Shown: positions 30,103-40,100, numbered from the stretch's first letter. The stretch: 52,527 bases of DNA from Hydrogenophaga sp. (GCF_022844385.1 NZ_JALHLX010000007.1:1-52527), one strand, 5' to 3'. Notes: generated by a model not told the origin, from the letters alone. Numbers and translations are program-made.

Positions 30103-32160
30103 TCAGTTGGACTGCGGCAGGCTGTCAGCCCGCACCGACAGGTTCTGGATGCGCGTGTCGGCCGCAGCTGCGGTGTCGGCCACGCCATAAGGGGTAAGCC
30201 GCGGATACCGGTTTGCCATGTGGCTGGAGAAAGCGTTCTGCTCGCTGCCGGGTGTGGTGAACAGGTTGCCGCTGGCGGACGCCAGGTTGTTGCGGTTGGG
30301 CGCCGACAGTGCGGCAAACGGGTAGGCATCGCCGCCATTGGCAAGGAAGCCCAATGTGACCATGCGGTAGGTGCGCGCGGCCACTTCGGGCGTGAAGGCA
30401 CCCTGCGCGTACACCACTTCGGGACCAGTCAGGGGGCCGTTGCCGTCCGGGTCGTCGACCACGATGGTGCGCACGCGTGAGCCCGCGGCCTGTGTCGGGT
30501 CGAAGCTGAAACGCAGACCCGCGATCTGCGGGAATTTGCCCTGCGTGGAGTTCACCAGCCAGTCGGAGACGCCATGCTCCAGCAGCGCCTTGAGTTCGGC
30601 TGGCGTCACGCTGAGCAACGACAGGCCGTTGTTGAAGCGCAGGGCAAACTCGATGTCGAGTTGCGAGATGTCGCCGGCCTGCTTGTTCACCGTCGGGTTG
30701 GCCCTGGTGATGCCTTTCACACCGGTCGTGGAGCCGGGGGGCGCATCGACCGAACCGAGCGATGAACGAATGCCGCCGCCGTTCTTCAGCGACAGCGTGG
30801 TGCTGCCGTCCAGCGTCTGCGCGTAGGCGAGGTTGGCCTCTGCCGTCAGGTTGCCCAGGTTGGTTTCCTGGTTGCGCACCAGCACGCGGTCGCCTTCCAG
30901 GTACACGCTGGCTGCGCCAAACAGGTTGCCGTCCTTGGCCGCAATCACGGCTTGAATCTTGTCGGTGATGGCCACCACACCGGGCTGGGCGTCGGCCACG
31001 GTGAGCCCGGCGCGCGCGAGTCCGTCGGTGTCGGTGGCCCAGGCGCCGTTGAGGTTGATGTCGAGCTTGCCCGTGATCACGCGGCCCTGCGCATCGAAGG
31101 GCAGCACGATGCGCCCGAGGTACTTGTAGTCGGCGTCCACGTTGACCACCAGCACCGGCTCGTTGGCCGGCGAGGTGTAGCGCAGTGGGTAGACACCACC
31201 GTTGGTGTCGCCGGGACGCACGCGGTCGTTGGCGTCGTACAGGCCGGTGTTGGAGCCGCCCGCGATGATCAGGTCAACCCCGCGCAGGCGCGTGGCGAGC
31301 TGTTGCTCCACCTGCAGCTGCTGCATGTGGGCGAGCAGCACGATCTTGTTGATGCCCTGGTCGGTCAGTGCTTTCACCGAAGGCTGAATCTCGGCGACCA
31401 GTTTGTCGATGTCGCCCACGTCGGCCCCGCTCGGCGCCACGCCGATGTTGCCCACCGAGGTGATGCTCGGCAGTGTGGGTGTGCTCGCGCCCACCACGCC
31501 GATGCGCTCGCCATTGACCGTGATCACCGTGTACCTGGCGAGTTTGTTTTTCAGCGTGGCCGCCTCTGCACCGTCGTTGGCCGCGCTGGCCAGGCTGACG
31601 AGGTTGCTGTCGCTGGTGAAGGTCAGGTTGCTGGACAGGTAGGGGAACTGCGCCCCGCGCCAGGTGACGCTGCCAGAGCTGTTGGTGCTGAAGTTGATCA
31701 GACCGGCGAAAAAGTTGGTGCCCAGGTCCAGGTCGTGGTTGCCGACCGCAGAGGCCTGCAGGCCCATGAGGTTGAGGATCTCGATGTCGCCACGTCCCGC
31801 GCCGCTGGCAACGAGCTCGGGGTTCAGCGAAGCGTCGTCGGACGCGTTGAAGAATGGCCCTGGAATGTAGTTGTCGCCCGACGAGAGAAACACCGTGTTG
31901 TTCGGCATGTCGGCGCGAAAGCGTTGCACCAGCGCCGACAAACCTTTGGCGTTGGTGACCAGATCGCCGCCGCTGTCCATGTCGGCCACATGCAGCACCT
32001 GCAGGCTGAAGGCCGTGTCGGGCAGAGGGACTGCGGGGGGCGGGCTGTCGCTGCCACCACCACAGGCCGCCAGCGAGAGCGCGAGCGCTGCCGCGAGCAA
32101 GGTGGTGTGAAAGACGGACCGTGTCGACGGGCGGGTGGGACGTAGCGGCAAGTTCATCAT
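30103..32160 (-). CDS. 5'-nucleotidase/metallophosphatase lipoprotein
   Basis: 685 residues. The lipobox LAAC near residue 33 predicts a lipoprotein. The N-terminal metallophosphatase domain has LHVADMDSGGD (motif I, with Asp but no His in the usual D-x-H place), SGDNYIPG and AVGNHDLDLG (motif III), while later histidines occur in LLAHMQQ. The C-terminal 5_nucleotid_C domain ends with FLANGGDAYPF. Such enzymes cut nucleotides or other phosphoesters outside the cytoplasm. The motif I variant is seen in long family members and may change metal binding. The PAP2 gene follows by ten bases. Confidence 0.88.
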   Translation of the reverse strand: MMNLPLRPTRPSTRSVFHTTLLAAALALSLAACGGGSDSPPPAVPLPDTAFSLQVLHVADMDSGGDLVTNAKGLSALVQRFRADMPNNTVFLSSGDNYIPGPFFNASDDASLNPELVASGAGRGDIEILNLMGLQASAVGNHDLDLGTNFFAGLINFSTNSSGSVTWRGAQFPYLSSNLTFTSDSNLVSLASAANDGAEAATLKNKLARYTVITVNGERIGVVGASTPTLPSITSVGNIGVAPSGADVGDIDKLVAEIQPSVKALTDQGINKIVLLAHMQQLQVEQQLATRLRGVDLIIAGGSNTGLYDANDRVRPGDTNGGVYPLRYTSPANEPVLVVNVDADYKYLGRIVLPFDAQGRVITGKLDINLNGAWATDTDGLARAGLTVADAQPGVVAITDKIQAVIAAKDGNLFGAASVYLEGDRVLVRNQETNLGNLTAEANLAYAQTLDGSTTLSLKNGGGIRSSLGSVDAPPGSTTGVKGITRANPTVNKQAGDISQLDIEFALRFNNGLSLLSVTPAELKALLEHGVSDWLVNSTQGKFPQIAGLRFSFDPTQAAGSRVRTIVVDDPDGNGPLTGPEVVYAQGAFTPEVAARTYRMVTLGFLANGGDAYPFAALSAPNRNNLASASGNLFTTPGSEQNAFSSHMANRYPRLTPYGVADTAAAADTRIQNLSVRADSLPQSN

Positions 32161-32311
32161 GGGGTGAAATGATCAGGGTTGGTGGGTGCATCGCTGCGCC
32201 CCCGCAGTGTTGGTGCTCCCCATGTCGTTCTCATGACATCCCCACGGCACACCGGGCCGTTTCACCTCGATCGAATATCCTGCACCTTGTTTGATGCAAC
32301 CCGGACACCGC

Positions 32312-33919
32312 ATGACTTTCAACTGGACCAACCCCTACCCCACCGTGCGCAGCCCCGTGATGGCGCGCAATGTCGTTTCCACCTCGCACCCGCTGGCCTC
32401 CTCGGCCGGCCTGCGCATGCTGCACAAGGGCGGCAACGCGGTGGACGCGGTGATCGCTGCTGCCGCGGCACTCACCATCGTCGAGCCGATCTCCAACGGC
32501 CTGGGCAGCGACAACTTCGCGATCCTGTGGGACGGCGGGAAACTGCACGGTCTCAACTCGTCGGGCGTGGCCCCGGCCACCTGGAACACCGACTACTTTG
32601 CGCGCCGCCACGGCGGCAAGATGCCCGAGCGCGGCTGGGACTCGGTGACCACACCGGGTGCGGTGGCCGGCTGGGTGGCCTTGTCCGAGCGCTTCGGCAA
32701 GCTGCCGTTTGCCGACTTGCTGGAGCCCGCCATCGAGCTGGCCGAGCGCGGCCACGGCGTGGGTTGCATCACTGCCGACAAGTGGGCGCGCCAGGTGCCG
32801 ATCCTGAAAAACCAGCCGGGTTTTGCCGAGGCCTTCATGCCGCACGGCAGGGCCCCGACGCCGGGCGAGCGCTTCACCTTCAAGGCCGCCGGCGCCACGC
32901 TGCGCAAGATCGCCGACACCCGCGGCGAGGCCTACTACCGCGGCGAGATCGCCGAAGCGCTGGTCGCCCACGCCGCGGCCAACGGCGGCTCCATGACCCT
33001 CGCCGACCTCGACGCCTACCGCCCCGAGTGGGTGCTGCCGATCCAGAAGAACTTTGCCGGCCACACCGTGCACGAGATTCCGCCCAACGGGCAGGGCATC
33101 GCCGCGCTCATGGCGCTGGGCATGCTGGAGAAGCTGGGCATCGCCCACCTGCCGGTGGACAGCGTCGAGTCGCAGCACCTGCAGATCGAAGCCATCAAGC
33201 TGGCCTTTGCCGACACCTACCGCTGGGTGGCCGACGCAGGCCACATGAACGAGGTGAGCGCTGCCGACCTGCTGAGCGACGCCTATCTGGCCGAGCGCGC
33301 GAAACTCATCCAGCCGGGACGGGCGGGCGACTTTGCACACGGCACACCGCCGCGTGGCGGCACGGTGTACCTCACCGCCGCCGATGAGAGCGGCCAGATG
33401 ATCAGCCTGATCCAGTCGAACTACATGGGCTTCGGCAGCGGTGTGGTGGTGCCGTCGGTGGGTGTGAGCCTGCAGAACCGCGGCTTTGGTTTCACCCTGA
33501 CCGAGGGCCACCCCAACCAGGTGGCCGGTGGCAAGCGGCCCTTCCACACCATCATCCCGGGCTTCGTCACGAAGGATGGCCGCCCGCAGATGAGCTTTGG
33601 CGTGATGGGCGGCAACATGCAGCCGCAAGGCCATGTGCAGACGCTGGTGCGCATGCTGGCCCATGGGCAGCAGCCTCAGGCCGCTTGCGACGCGCCGCGC
33701 TGGAAGGTGGGCAGCGGCATGAATGTGGATTTCGAGACCACCATGGCGCCGGCCTTGTTGCAAGGCCTGAAGGGTCTGGGGCATCGCTTCGAGCCGGCTG
33801 CCGACGCTTACATGGACTTCGGCAGCGGCCAGTTCATCTGGCGCCTGGCCGACGACATGGAAGAGGGCTATGTGGCGGCGAGCGATTCGCGCCGCGACGG
33901 CCAGGCCGTCGGCTGCTGA
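32312..33919 (+). CDS. ggt: Gamma-glutamyltransferase/acylase family protein
   Basis: 535 residues. The N-terminal HPLASSAGLRMLHKGGNAVDAVIAAA, SVTTPGAVAGW and the autoprocessing and nucleophile site at GGTVYLTAADESGQM (Thr at the start of the small chain) identify an Ntn-hydrolase of the GGT family. No signal peptide is seen, unlike the periplasmic glutathione enzyme, so it may be a cytoplasmic acylase-type member. A start at 32291 would add seven residues. Its stop overlaps the start of the lipid kinase gene (TGATG), which makes a tight three-gene operon. Confidence 0.9.
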   Translation: MTFNWTNPYPTVRSPVMARNVVSTSHPLASSAGLRMLHKGGNAVDAVIAAAAALTIVEPISNGLGSDNFAILWDGGKLHGLNSSGVAPATWNTDYFARRHGGKMPERGWDSVTTPGAVAGWVALSERFGKLPFADLLEPAIELAERGHGVGCITADKWARQVPILKNQPGFAEAFMPHGRAPTPGERFTFKAAGATLRKIADTRGEAYYRGEIAEALVAHAAANGGSMTLADLDAYRPEWVLPIQKNFAGHTVHEIPPNGQGIAALMALGMLEKLGIAHLPVDSVESQHLQIEAIKLAFADTYRWVADAGHMNEVSAADLLSDAYLAERAKLIQPGRAGDFAHGTPPRGGTVYLTAADESGQMISLIQSNYMGFGSGVVVPSVGVSLQNRGFGFTLTEGHPNQVAGGKRPFHTIIPGFVTKDGRPQMSFGVMGGNMQPQGHVQTLVRMLAHGQQPQAACDAPRWKVGSGMNVDFETTMAPALLQGLKGLGHRFEPAADAYMDFGSGQFIWRLADDMEEGYVAASDSRRDGQAVGC

Positions 33920-34881
33920 TGCAGCGTCCCCTGTTCAAGCCGGCAGCGGCGCTGCAGTTCGTGGTGAACGGACAGGCCGGCCACGGCGACGCCGAGGCCA
34001 CGCGCGAGGTGATCGAGGCGGGTCTGCGCGAGGCGGGGCGCAGCGGTGCGGTGGTGTTTGCAGCGCCCGGCGAACTCGCGCGCGTGGCCCGCGAGGCCGC
34101 GACCCGTGCCCGCGCCGATGGCTCGGCGGTGGTGGCGGTGGGTGGCGACGGCACCATCAACACCGTGGCTCAGGCGGCGCACGCGGCCGGGTGCACCCTG
34201 GGCGTGATTCCCCGCGGCACCTTCAACTACTTTGCGCGCGAGCATGGCGCACCCCTTGAGACCGCCGAGGCACTGCGCTGGTTGCTCGATGCACGGCCCG
34301 AGCCGGTGCAGATCTCGGCCATCAACGATCAGGTGTTTCTCGTCAACGCCAGCCTGGGCCTCTACCCCGATCTGCTGCAGGACCGAGAGAGCTGGAAAGC
34401 GCGCTTCGGCCGCAGCCGCCTGGTGGCGTTTGGCGCTGGCATGGCCACGCTGCTGCGTGCGCAGCGCCGGCTCAAGCTCTCGATGGCCTGGGACGGGAAG
34501 GTCGTTGAAGTGCGCACGCTCACGCTGTTCGTGGGCAACAACCGCTTGCAACTGGAGCAGCTGGGCCTGGCCGGCACCGACACCCCCGCCGAAGACGCTG
34601 CCGCCGACGGGCACATCACCGCCGTGATCCTCAAGCCCATCGGCACCCTGGCCATGCTGGGGCTCATGCTGCGCGGTGCCCTCGGGCAGCTGGGCGAGGC
34701 CAGCGGCATCGAGCGCTTCGTGTGCCAGAGCATGGTGGTCAAGCCCACCCGGATGATGGGGCGGCGCAAGGTGAAGGTCGCGTTCGACGGTGAGGTGGCG
34801 TGGATGCGTTCGCCCTTGAACATTCGCGTGTTGCCACAGCCGCTCTGGTTGCTCAAGGCAGCACCGGAGATCGCGCCGTGA
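33919..34881 (+). CDS. Diacylglycerol kinase family lipid kinase
   Basis: 320 residues. The nucleotide-binding signature GGDGTINTVAQAA at about 73-85, followed by LGVIPRGTFNYFAREH, matches the DAGK catalytic domain, where the usual GTxND box reads GTFNYFAR. The C-terminal part (KVKVAFDGEVAWMRSPLNIRV) completes the second half. It probably phosphorylates a lipid such as diacylglycerol or a sphingoid-like base at the inner membrane. Its ATG overlaps the ggt stop and its TGA overlaps the next GTG. Confidence 0.9.
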   Translation: MQRPLFKPAAALQFVVNGQAGHGDAEATREVIEAGLREAGRSGAVVFAAPGELARVAREAATRARADGSAVVAVGGDGTINTVAQAAHAAGCTLGVIPRGTFNYFAREHGAPLETAEALRWLLDARPEPVQISAINDQVFLVNASLGLYPDLLQDRESWKARFGRSRLVAFGAGMATLLRAQRRLKLSMAWDGKVVEVRTLTLFVGNNRLQLEQLGLAGTDTPAEDAAADGHITAVILKPIGTLAMLGLMLRGALGQLGEASGIERFVCQSMVVKPTRMMGRRKVKVAFDGEVAWMRSPLNIRVLPQPLWLLKAAPEIAP

Positions 34882-35666
34882 GTGTTCTGCTGCAGGTCTC
34901 CGATCCTCACTTCGGCACCGAACGAATTCCCGTGGTCGAGGCTTTGGTGGTGCTCGCTGCCCAACTGCGGCCCGACCTGGTGGTGCTCTCGGGCGACATC
35001 ACGCAACGCGCCCGCGCCGACCAGTTCAGCGCCGCGCGTGCCGCCATGGACCGGCTGGGTGCGCCCCTGCTCGCGCTGCCCGGCAACCACGACATCGCAC
35101 TGTTCGATCTCTGGAGCCGCTTCATGCGGCCCTACGCGCGCTACAGCGCGGCCTTCGGGCCCGACCTGGCACCCGTGTTCGCCTCGGGCGAGCTGCTGGT
35201 GATCGGCGTGAACACCACGCGCGCCCGGCGCCACAAGGACGGCGAGGTCTCCAGCGAACAGATCGACGCGGTGGCGCGGCAACTGCGCCAGGCCACCCCG
35301 GAACAACTGCGCGTGGTCGTGGTGCACCAGCCCATCGACGTCATGCGCGCAGAAGACCTGCCCAACCGCCTGCACAACCACACGGCCGCGCAGCAGGCCT
35401 GGGCCGCCGCGGGGGCCGACATCGTGATGGGCGGCCACATCCACCTGCCGTATGTGATGCCGCTGCCCGGTCTGGAGCGCCCCGTGTGGGCGGTGCAGGC
35501 AGGCACCTCGGTCTCCAGCCGCGTGCGCAGCGGCGTGCCCAACTCGGTCAACGTGGTGCGCTGGACGCCTGTGGCCGGCTGCGTGGCAGAGCAATGGGAT
35601 TTTTCAGCGGCCGCTTCGGCCTTTGTGTGCGTCGCCAGCACACCCATCACACCGCAGCGCGGCTGA
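34878..35666 (+). CDS. Calcineurin-like metallophosphoesterase
   Basis: 262 residues from a GTG that overlaps the kinase stop (GTGA). The motifs are SDPHFG (D-x-H), LSGDITQRA (GD), PGNHDIAL (GNHD), VVVHQPID and GGHIHLPY (GH-x-H), the complete metallophosphoesterase set with spacing like that of cyclic-nucleotide phosphodiesterase (CpdA) relatives. The substrate cannot be fixed; its coupling to a lipid kinase suggests that it might cleave phosphoesters made nearby. There is no signal peptide. It converges on slyX with seven bases between. Confidence 0.9.
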   Translation: MSVLLQVSDPHFGTERIPVVEALVVLAAQLRPDLVVLSGDITQRARADQFSAARAAMDRLGAPLLALPGNHDIALFDLWSRFMRPYARYSAAFGPDLAPVFASGELLVIGVNTTRARRHKDGEVSSEQIDAVARQLRQATPEQLRVVVVHQPIDVMRAEDLPNRLHNHTAAQQAWAAAGADIVMGGHIHLPYVMPLPGLERPVWAVQAGTSVSSRVRSGVPNSVNVVRWTPVAGCVAEQWDFSAAASAFVCVASTPITPQRG

Positions 35667-35673
35667 AGTCACT

Positions 35674-35907
35674 TCAGTAGTGCGGCGGCAGTTCGTCGCG
35701 CGGGTCGCGTGGTCCGGCCGACTGGCCGTCGTCACCCCCGCGCTGTCGCAGGCGGCTCACTTCGCGCAGCAGCAGGTCGATCTGTTCCTGCTGCCTGGCC
35801 ACCAGGGCGTTCAAGGTGTCGAGCAGATCGTCGGCGTAGCTGGCCTTGATTTCCAGATCGGTCAGGCGTTGGTCGGTGTCGTGCACGGGAAGGGCTGAAT
35901 CGTTCAT
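35674..35907 (-). CDS. slyX: SlyX family protein
   Basis: 77 residues. A single amphipathic helix (TDLEIKASYADDLLDTLNAL, then VARQQEQIDLLLREVSRLRQR) followed by a charged linker and the terminal PPHY is the full SlyX pattern. It is a small coiled-coil protein of unknown role, named from a locus beside slyD in enterobacteria. The start at 35907 is preferred; the ATG at 35925 would add six residues. It has no clear operon partner here. Confidence 0.88.
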   Translation of the reverse strand: MNDSALPVHDTDQRLTDLEIKASYADDLLDTLNALVARQQEQIDLLLREVSRLRQRGGDDGQSAGPRDPRDELPPHY

Positions 35908-35936
35908 GCCGCCATTGGACCGCATTTGCGCCGTCC

Positions 35937-35982
35937 AAAAAAAACCCGCGCCGGCAGGACGTGGTCCTGCATGCAGCGCGGG
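35937..35982 (-). terminator. Strong rho-independent terminator after the glycine-zipper lipoprotein gene
   Basis: Read on the minus strand, CCCGCGC (35982-35976) closes with GCGCGGG (35951-35945), enclosing GCAGGAC/GTCCTGC (35970-35964 with 35960-35954), and is followed by eight T residues (35944-35937). It ends the transcript of the gene at 36643. Confidence 0.82.
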
Positions 35983-36013
35983 GAAGGGGGGGATCTTCAG
36001 AAAAGTCTGGTGG

Positions 36014-36643
36014 TCAGACGCGGGGTTCGCCGTTGGCGTTGACCAGGATGGTGCGGCCAGGCTGCGTGGTCATCTGCACGCGGTGACCGATGCCGTTGAA
36101 GGTGTAGGTCACGTCCCAGTACTCGGGCTGGCCGTTGCTGGCCTGGGTGCAGCGCTGCACATCCTGCGTCTGTGCCTGGCCGCCGAAGCCGTTGCGGCCC
36201 ACGTTGGAGCCGACAGCCGCACCTGCGACCGCACCGCCCACGGTGGCGATGTCGCGACCGGAGCCGTTGCCGATCTGGTGACCCAGGATGCCGCCGATCA
36301 CCGCTCCGGCGATGGCGCCGGGCACGTTGCGCTGCGGCTGCTGCACAACCTCTTCGCGCTCGATCCAGCAACGCTGGCCGGTGTTGGGGCCCACCACCGC
36401 GCGCACCGACGTCACAGGGGCTTCATACAAAGTCTCCTGGCTGCGGCGGCGGTAGTCGCGGCGTTCCTGCTGCTGTTGGGCCTGCGGGTATTGGCTCGGG
36501 TACTGGTACACAGGTGCGGGCTGCGCCTGAGGCTGCTCGTACACCGGGTAGGGGACTGCACAGCCGGCCAGGCCCGCCACCGCCAGGGTGGCCATTGCGG
36601 CGAGGCGCAGGGAAGGACTGCGGTGTTTGTCGATGTTGTTCAT
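36014..36643 (-). CDS. Glycine-zipper 2TM lipoprotein (YMGG/OmpA-like type)
   Basis: 209 residues. The lipobox LAGC near residue 28 gives a lipoprotein. A Pro/Gln-rich stretch follows (VYEQPQAQPAPVYQYPSQ), then the glycine-zipper pair at about 110-155 (GAIAGAVIGGILGHQIGNG, then GGAVAGAAVGSNVG), which can span or tether a membrane. The C-terminal GEYWDVTYTFNGI-like segment is a small beta domain with a Cys pair. The homologous lipoproteins are stress-linked envelope proteins. The start follows AGGAAA. Motif copy 3 sits 87 bases upstream, pointing to it. Confidence 0.85.
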   Translation of the reverse strand: MNNIDKHRSPSLRLAAMATLAVAGLAGCAVPYPVYEQPQAQPAPVYQYPSQYPQAQQQQERRDYRRRSQETLYEAPVTSVRAVVGPNTGQRCWIEREEVVQQPQRNVPGAIAGAVIGGILGHQIGNGSGRDIATVGGAVAGAAVGSNVGRNGFGGQAQTQDVQRCTQASNGQPEYWDVTYTFNGIGHRVQMTTQPGRTILVNANGEPRV

Positions 36644-36730
36644 GGTGGTTTCCTGGTGTGACAGCCGGATGGCGAGGGGCGGTTTGTGTTCCCGGCCGTT
36701 GGGTTGAAGGATGTGGGATCGTGCGCCCCT

Positions 36731-36745
36731 GGTCTGTTCGGTAGC
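36731..36745 (-). promoter_or_regulatory. Copy 3 of the directional motif GYYACCGWACRGACS
   Basis: On the minus strand this reads GCTACCGAACAGACC and points to the lipoprotein gene whose start is at 36643, 87 bases away. With copy 4 on the plus strand, it forms a divergent pair 68 bases apart, one copy per gene. Confidence 0.55.
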
Positions 36746-36813
36746 ACGCACGAACGGTGTCGGCTCGGTAAAGAACGTCACCAGACTTGCATCTGGCGAC
36801 GCGGCATGGGTGC

Positions 36814-36828
36814 GTCACCGAACAGACC
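36814..36828 (+). promoter_or_regulatory. Copy 4 of the directional motif GYYACCGWACRGACS
   Basis: On the plus strand this reads GTCACCGAACAGACC and lies 76 bases before the ATG at 36905. It differs from copy 1 at one position (A for T) and from copy 3 at two. ACCGAACAGACC of this copy is the exact reverse complement of GGTCTGTTCGGT in copy 3. Confidence 0.55.
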
Positions 36829-36904
36829 CGCACCCCCTCGCGGCTTTACAAAGGAGTTCGCGTATCCGGACCTTTTCCGCTGGCGTGTCAATCAGGAGAA
36901 TCCC

Positions 36905-37147
36905 ATGCCGAAGTCCACCGCCTTTGCCCCGAGTTGGGACACTTCTTCGTTTGGGCACCCGGCCGACACCTCGCCCATGGAATGTTCGGCCCTGGCCGAT
37001 CACCTCTCGGTGTGCAGCCGCTCGCGCGGCTCCTGGCCCGCCTTGCGCACCGGCGCAGCTGCGGTTGGCGGCTTCGTGATGCCCAGACTGGTCACCACCG
37101 TGTTCATCGTCACCCTGCTGGCCGGCACCACGTGGCTTGTGTCGTAG
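36905..37147 (+). CDS. Small membrane protein upstream of the glucan synthase, unknown function
   Basis: 80 residues. The first 50 are soluble and Ser-rich with two cysteines (MECSALADHLSVCSRSRGSW). A single hydrophobic helix ends the protein (VTTVFIVTLLAGTTWLVS). AGGAG lies six bases before the ATG, a strong site. Its TAG is followed at once by the GTG start of the glucan synthase, so translation could be coupled. I do not recognise a family. The link to the synthase is inferred from position only. Confidence 0.65.
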   Translation: MPKSTAFAPSWDTSSFGHPADTSPMECSALADHLSVCSRSRGSWPALRTGAAAVGGFVMPRLVTTVFIVTLLAGTTWLVS

Positions 37148-40100
37148 GTGACGCAGCGCGAAACAAGCGGTCATCCCGACTGGGTGCCGCCGCCTGTGCG
37201 GCGCATGCTGGACGCTGCGCTGGGTCCGGCGCTGGAGCCCATCCGGTCTGAAATCTTCGGCCTGACCCGTTTTGAACAACACGGCCGCAGCTTGGCCGAG
37301 TCGCACCACGCTGCGCGCGGGGTGTTTGGCAGCACCACGTTTTACCCACGCCTGCAGAGCAACATCCAGAGCCTGCGCACCTCGCACGAGCACATTGCCA
37401 GCCACGCGCTGAGCGGGCAGGACATCAGCCCCGGGGCCGAATGGCTGTTCGACAACTTCCACCTGATCGAAGACCAGCTGCGCGAGATCCGCGACGGCTT
37501 GCCCGCACGTTACTACCGCACGCTGCCCGTGTTGCAGGACGCGCCGCTGCAGGGCCTGCCGCGCATCTACAGCATCGCCTGGGCCTTCGTGGCACACACC
37601 GATGGCGCGTTCGACGAAACCCTGCTCACGCACTTTCTCAACGCCTACCAGGAAGTGCACGAACTCAGCCACGGCGAACTCTGGGCGCTGCCCACCACGC
37701 TGCGCGTGGTGCAGGTGGAAAACCTGCGCCGCCTGGCCGACCGCATCGCCAGCCACAAGGCCGCGCGCGAACTCGCCAGCCTGATCGCGCACCGCATCGA
37801 CGAGCTGGACCTGGCCACCGTGCAGGCGCTGCACACCGTGGCCGAGCTTCGCGGCGTGGGCCGCGTGTTTGTCTACCACCTGGCGCAAAACCTCGACGGC
37901 CACCGCCCGCCCACAGGCGATGTGTTCCTGCAGCAGGTGCGCCCCTGGCTGCTGGAGGTCGTGCCCGACCTTGCAGCCCTGCAGGCCCAGCACCACGCGG
38001 ACCAGGCGGCCGACCACCTGAGCGTGGGCAACGCCATCACCTCGCTGCGTCTCATCGGCGCGGCCGACTGGTCGGGCGTGGTGGAGCGCACCAGCCGTGT
38101 GATGCAACTCATGCTGACGTCCGACGTCTTCGCGGCCGAAGACGACGCCACCCGCAGCACCACGCTGCACCGCATCGAGCGCCTGGCCGTGCAGAGCCAG
38201 CGCAGCGAAACCGAGGTGGCCCGCGCGCTGCTGGTGTTGATGCAGGACGACGCTCACGCAGGCCATTGGCTGGCCGGTGGCGGTCGCGGTGCACTGGAGC
38301 AGCGCCTGGGCCTGCGCCACCGTGGCCGGGTGTGGCGGCGGCTGGCACTGCGCACGGCGCGTGTGCCCACCTACCTCACGGTCATGCTGGCCGGCTCGCT
38401 CGCGCTGGTGGCGGCGGTCTATGCGTCGGCCGCGCTGCCAGTCGATGGCTGGTTGGGCCACGCGGTCACTGCGCTGGTGTTGTTGCTCATGGTGTTCCCC
38501 GCTTCCGAGACGGTGGTGGCGGTGGTCAACCGGCTTATTTCCGAATCGGCACGACCCGCGCACCTGCCGCGTTATCTGCTGGCCGAGGGCATTCCAGTCC
38601 AGGCGCGTGTGATGCTCGTCATGCCGGCGCTCTTGGGCAGCCCGGCCGCGGTCGCGCCCCTGGTGCACCGGTTGCACCTGCACTTTCTGGCCAACCCCGA
38701 AGCCCACGCGCAATTCGCGCTGCTGAGCGACTTCGCCGATGCCGACAGCCCGGTGCTGCCGGGTGACGCGGCGGTGCTCGCCGCGGCGCAGGCCCAGCTC
38801 TCTGCGCTCAACGACAGCCACCCGGTGGCCCCGGGCGAAGCGCCGCGTTTCCTGCTGCTGCACCGCGAGCGCAGCCTGAGTACCACGCAAGGCCGCTGGA
38901 TCGGCTGGGAACGCAAGCGCGGCAAGCTCGAACAGCTGGTCGCCGCGCTGGTGCAGGAGAACGCGGGGCCGTTCCTGCCGCTGGGCGAACTCTCGCGCAT
39001 GGCGAGCGGCACGCGCTACCTGCTCACGCTCGACAGCGACACGCAGCTGCCCCCGGGCCGGCTGCGCGCGCTGGTGGGCGTGGCCGAGCACCCCGACAAC
39101 CGGCCCGTGCTGGACGCCACAGGCCGTCGCGTGGTGCAGGGCTACGGCATCCTGCAGCCGCGCGTGGTGCCGCCGCTGCCCGAGACTTCGGTCACAACAG
39201 CCTGGCAATGGATCACCGCCGGCCAGCGCGGCCTCGACCCCTACAGCGCGATGAGCTCCGACGTGTACCAGGACGTGTTCGGCGAAGGCAGCTTCACCGG
39301 CAAGGGCCTGCTGCACGTGGCCACCATGCACGCAGTGCTGGGCAACCGCCTGCCCGAAGACCGCGTGCTCAGCCACGACCTGCTCGAAGGCGCGCTCGCG
39401 CGTTGTGCGGTGGTGACCGACATCACCCTGATCGAGTCCGACCCGGAACACGCCGACGTGGCCGCCTCGCGCCTGCACCGCTGGACGCGCGGCGACTGGC
39501 AGTTGCTGCCCTTCCTGCTGCGGCCGCGCCGCTGGCAGCTCTCGCCCATCAACCGCCTGAAGCTGCTGGACAACCTGCGCCGCTCGCTGGTCACACCCGC
39601 TTCCTTGCTGCTGCTGTTGCTGGCCATGTGGGGCGTGGGCCTGAATCTGGGCGCCGCACTGTGGCTGGCGCTGGCCGCGCAGGCCGCCGCTCCCGTGCTG
39701 GGCGCGCTCGCCGGCTGGGTGCCGCACCGCGCCAGCCTGCTGGGCGATCGTTTTGCCCGCGCCGCCGCGGCCGACACGCTGCGCGCGCTGCTGGGGGGCG
39801 TGTGGCACATCGTGCAGCTCCTGCAGCAGGCGCTGCGCGCGGCCGATGCTGTTGTGCGCACCGCGTGGCGCATGGCCGTGTCCAAGCGCCAGTTGCTGGC
39901 CTGGACCACGGCCGACGCGGCCAGCGCGGCCTTGCGCCCGGGCTTGGGGCCCTTGCTCAAACGCCATGCGCTGGAGCCGTTGGTGGCCTTGCCGCTGCTG
40001 GCGTTGCTCTGGCTCACCACGCCACAGCCGCCGGTGTTGGGCGTGGCCTTGCTGGTGCTCTGGGCGCTGGCCCCGCTGATGTCCTGGCTGGCCCACCAGC

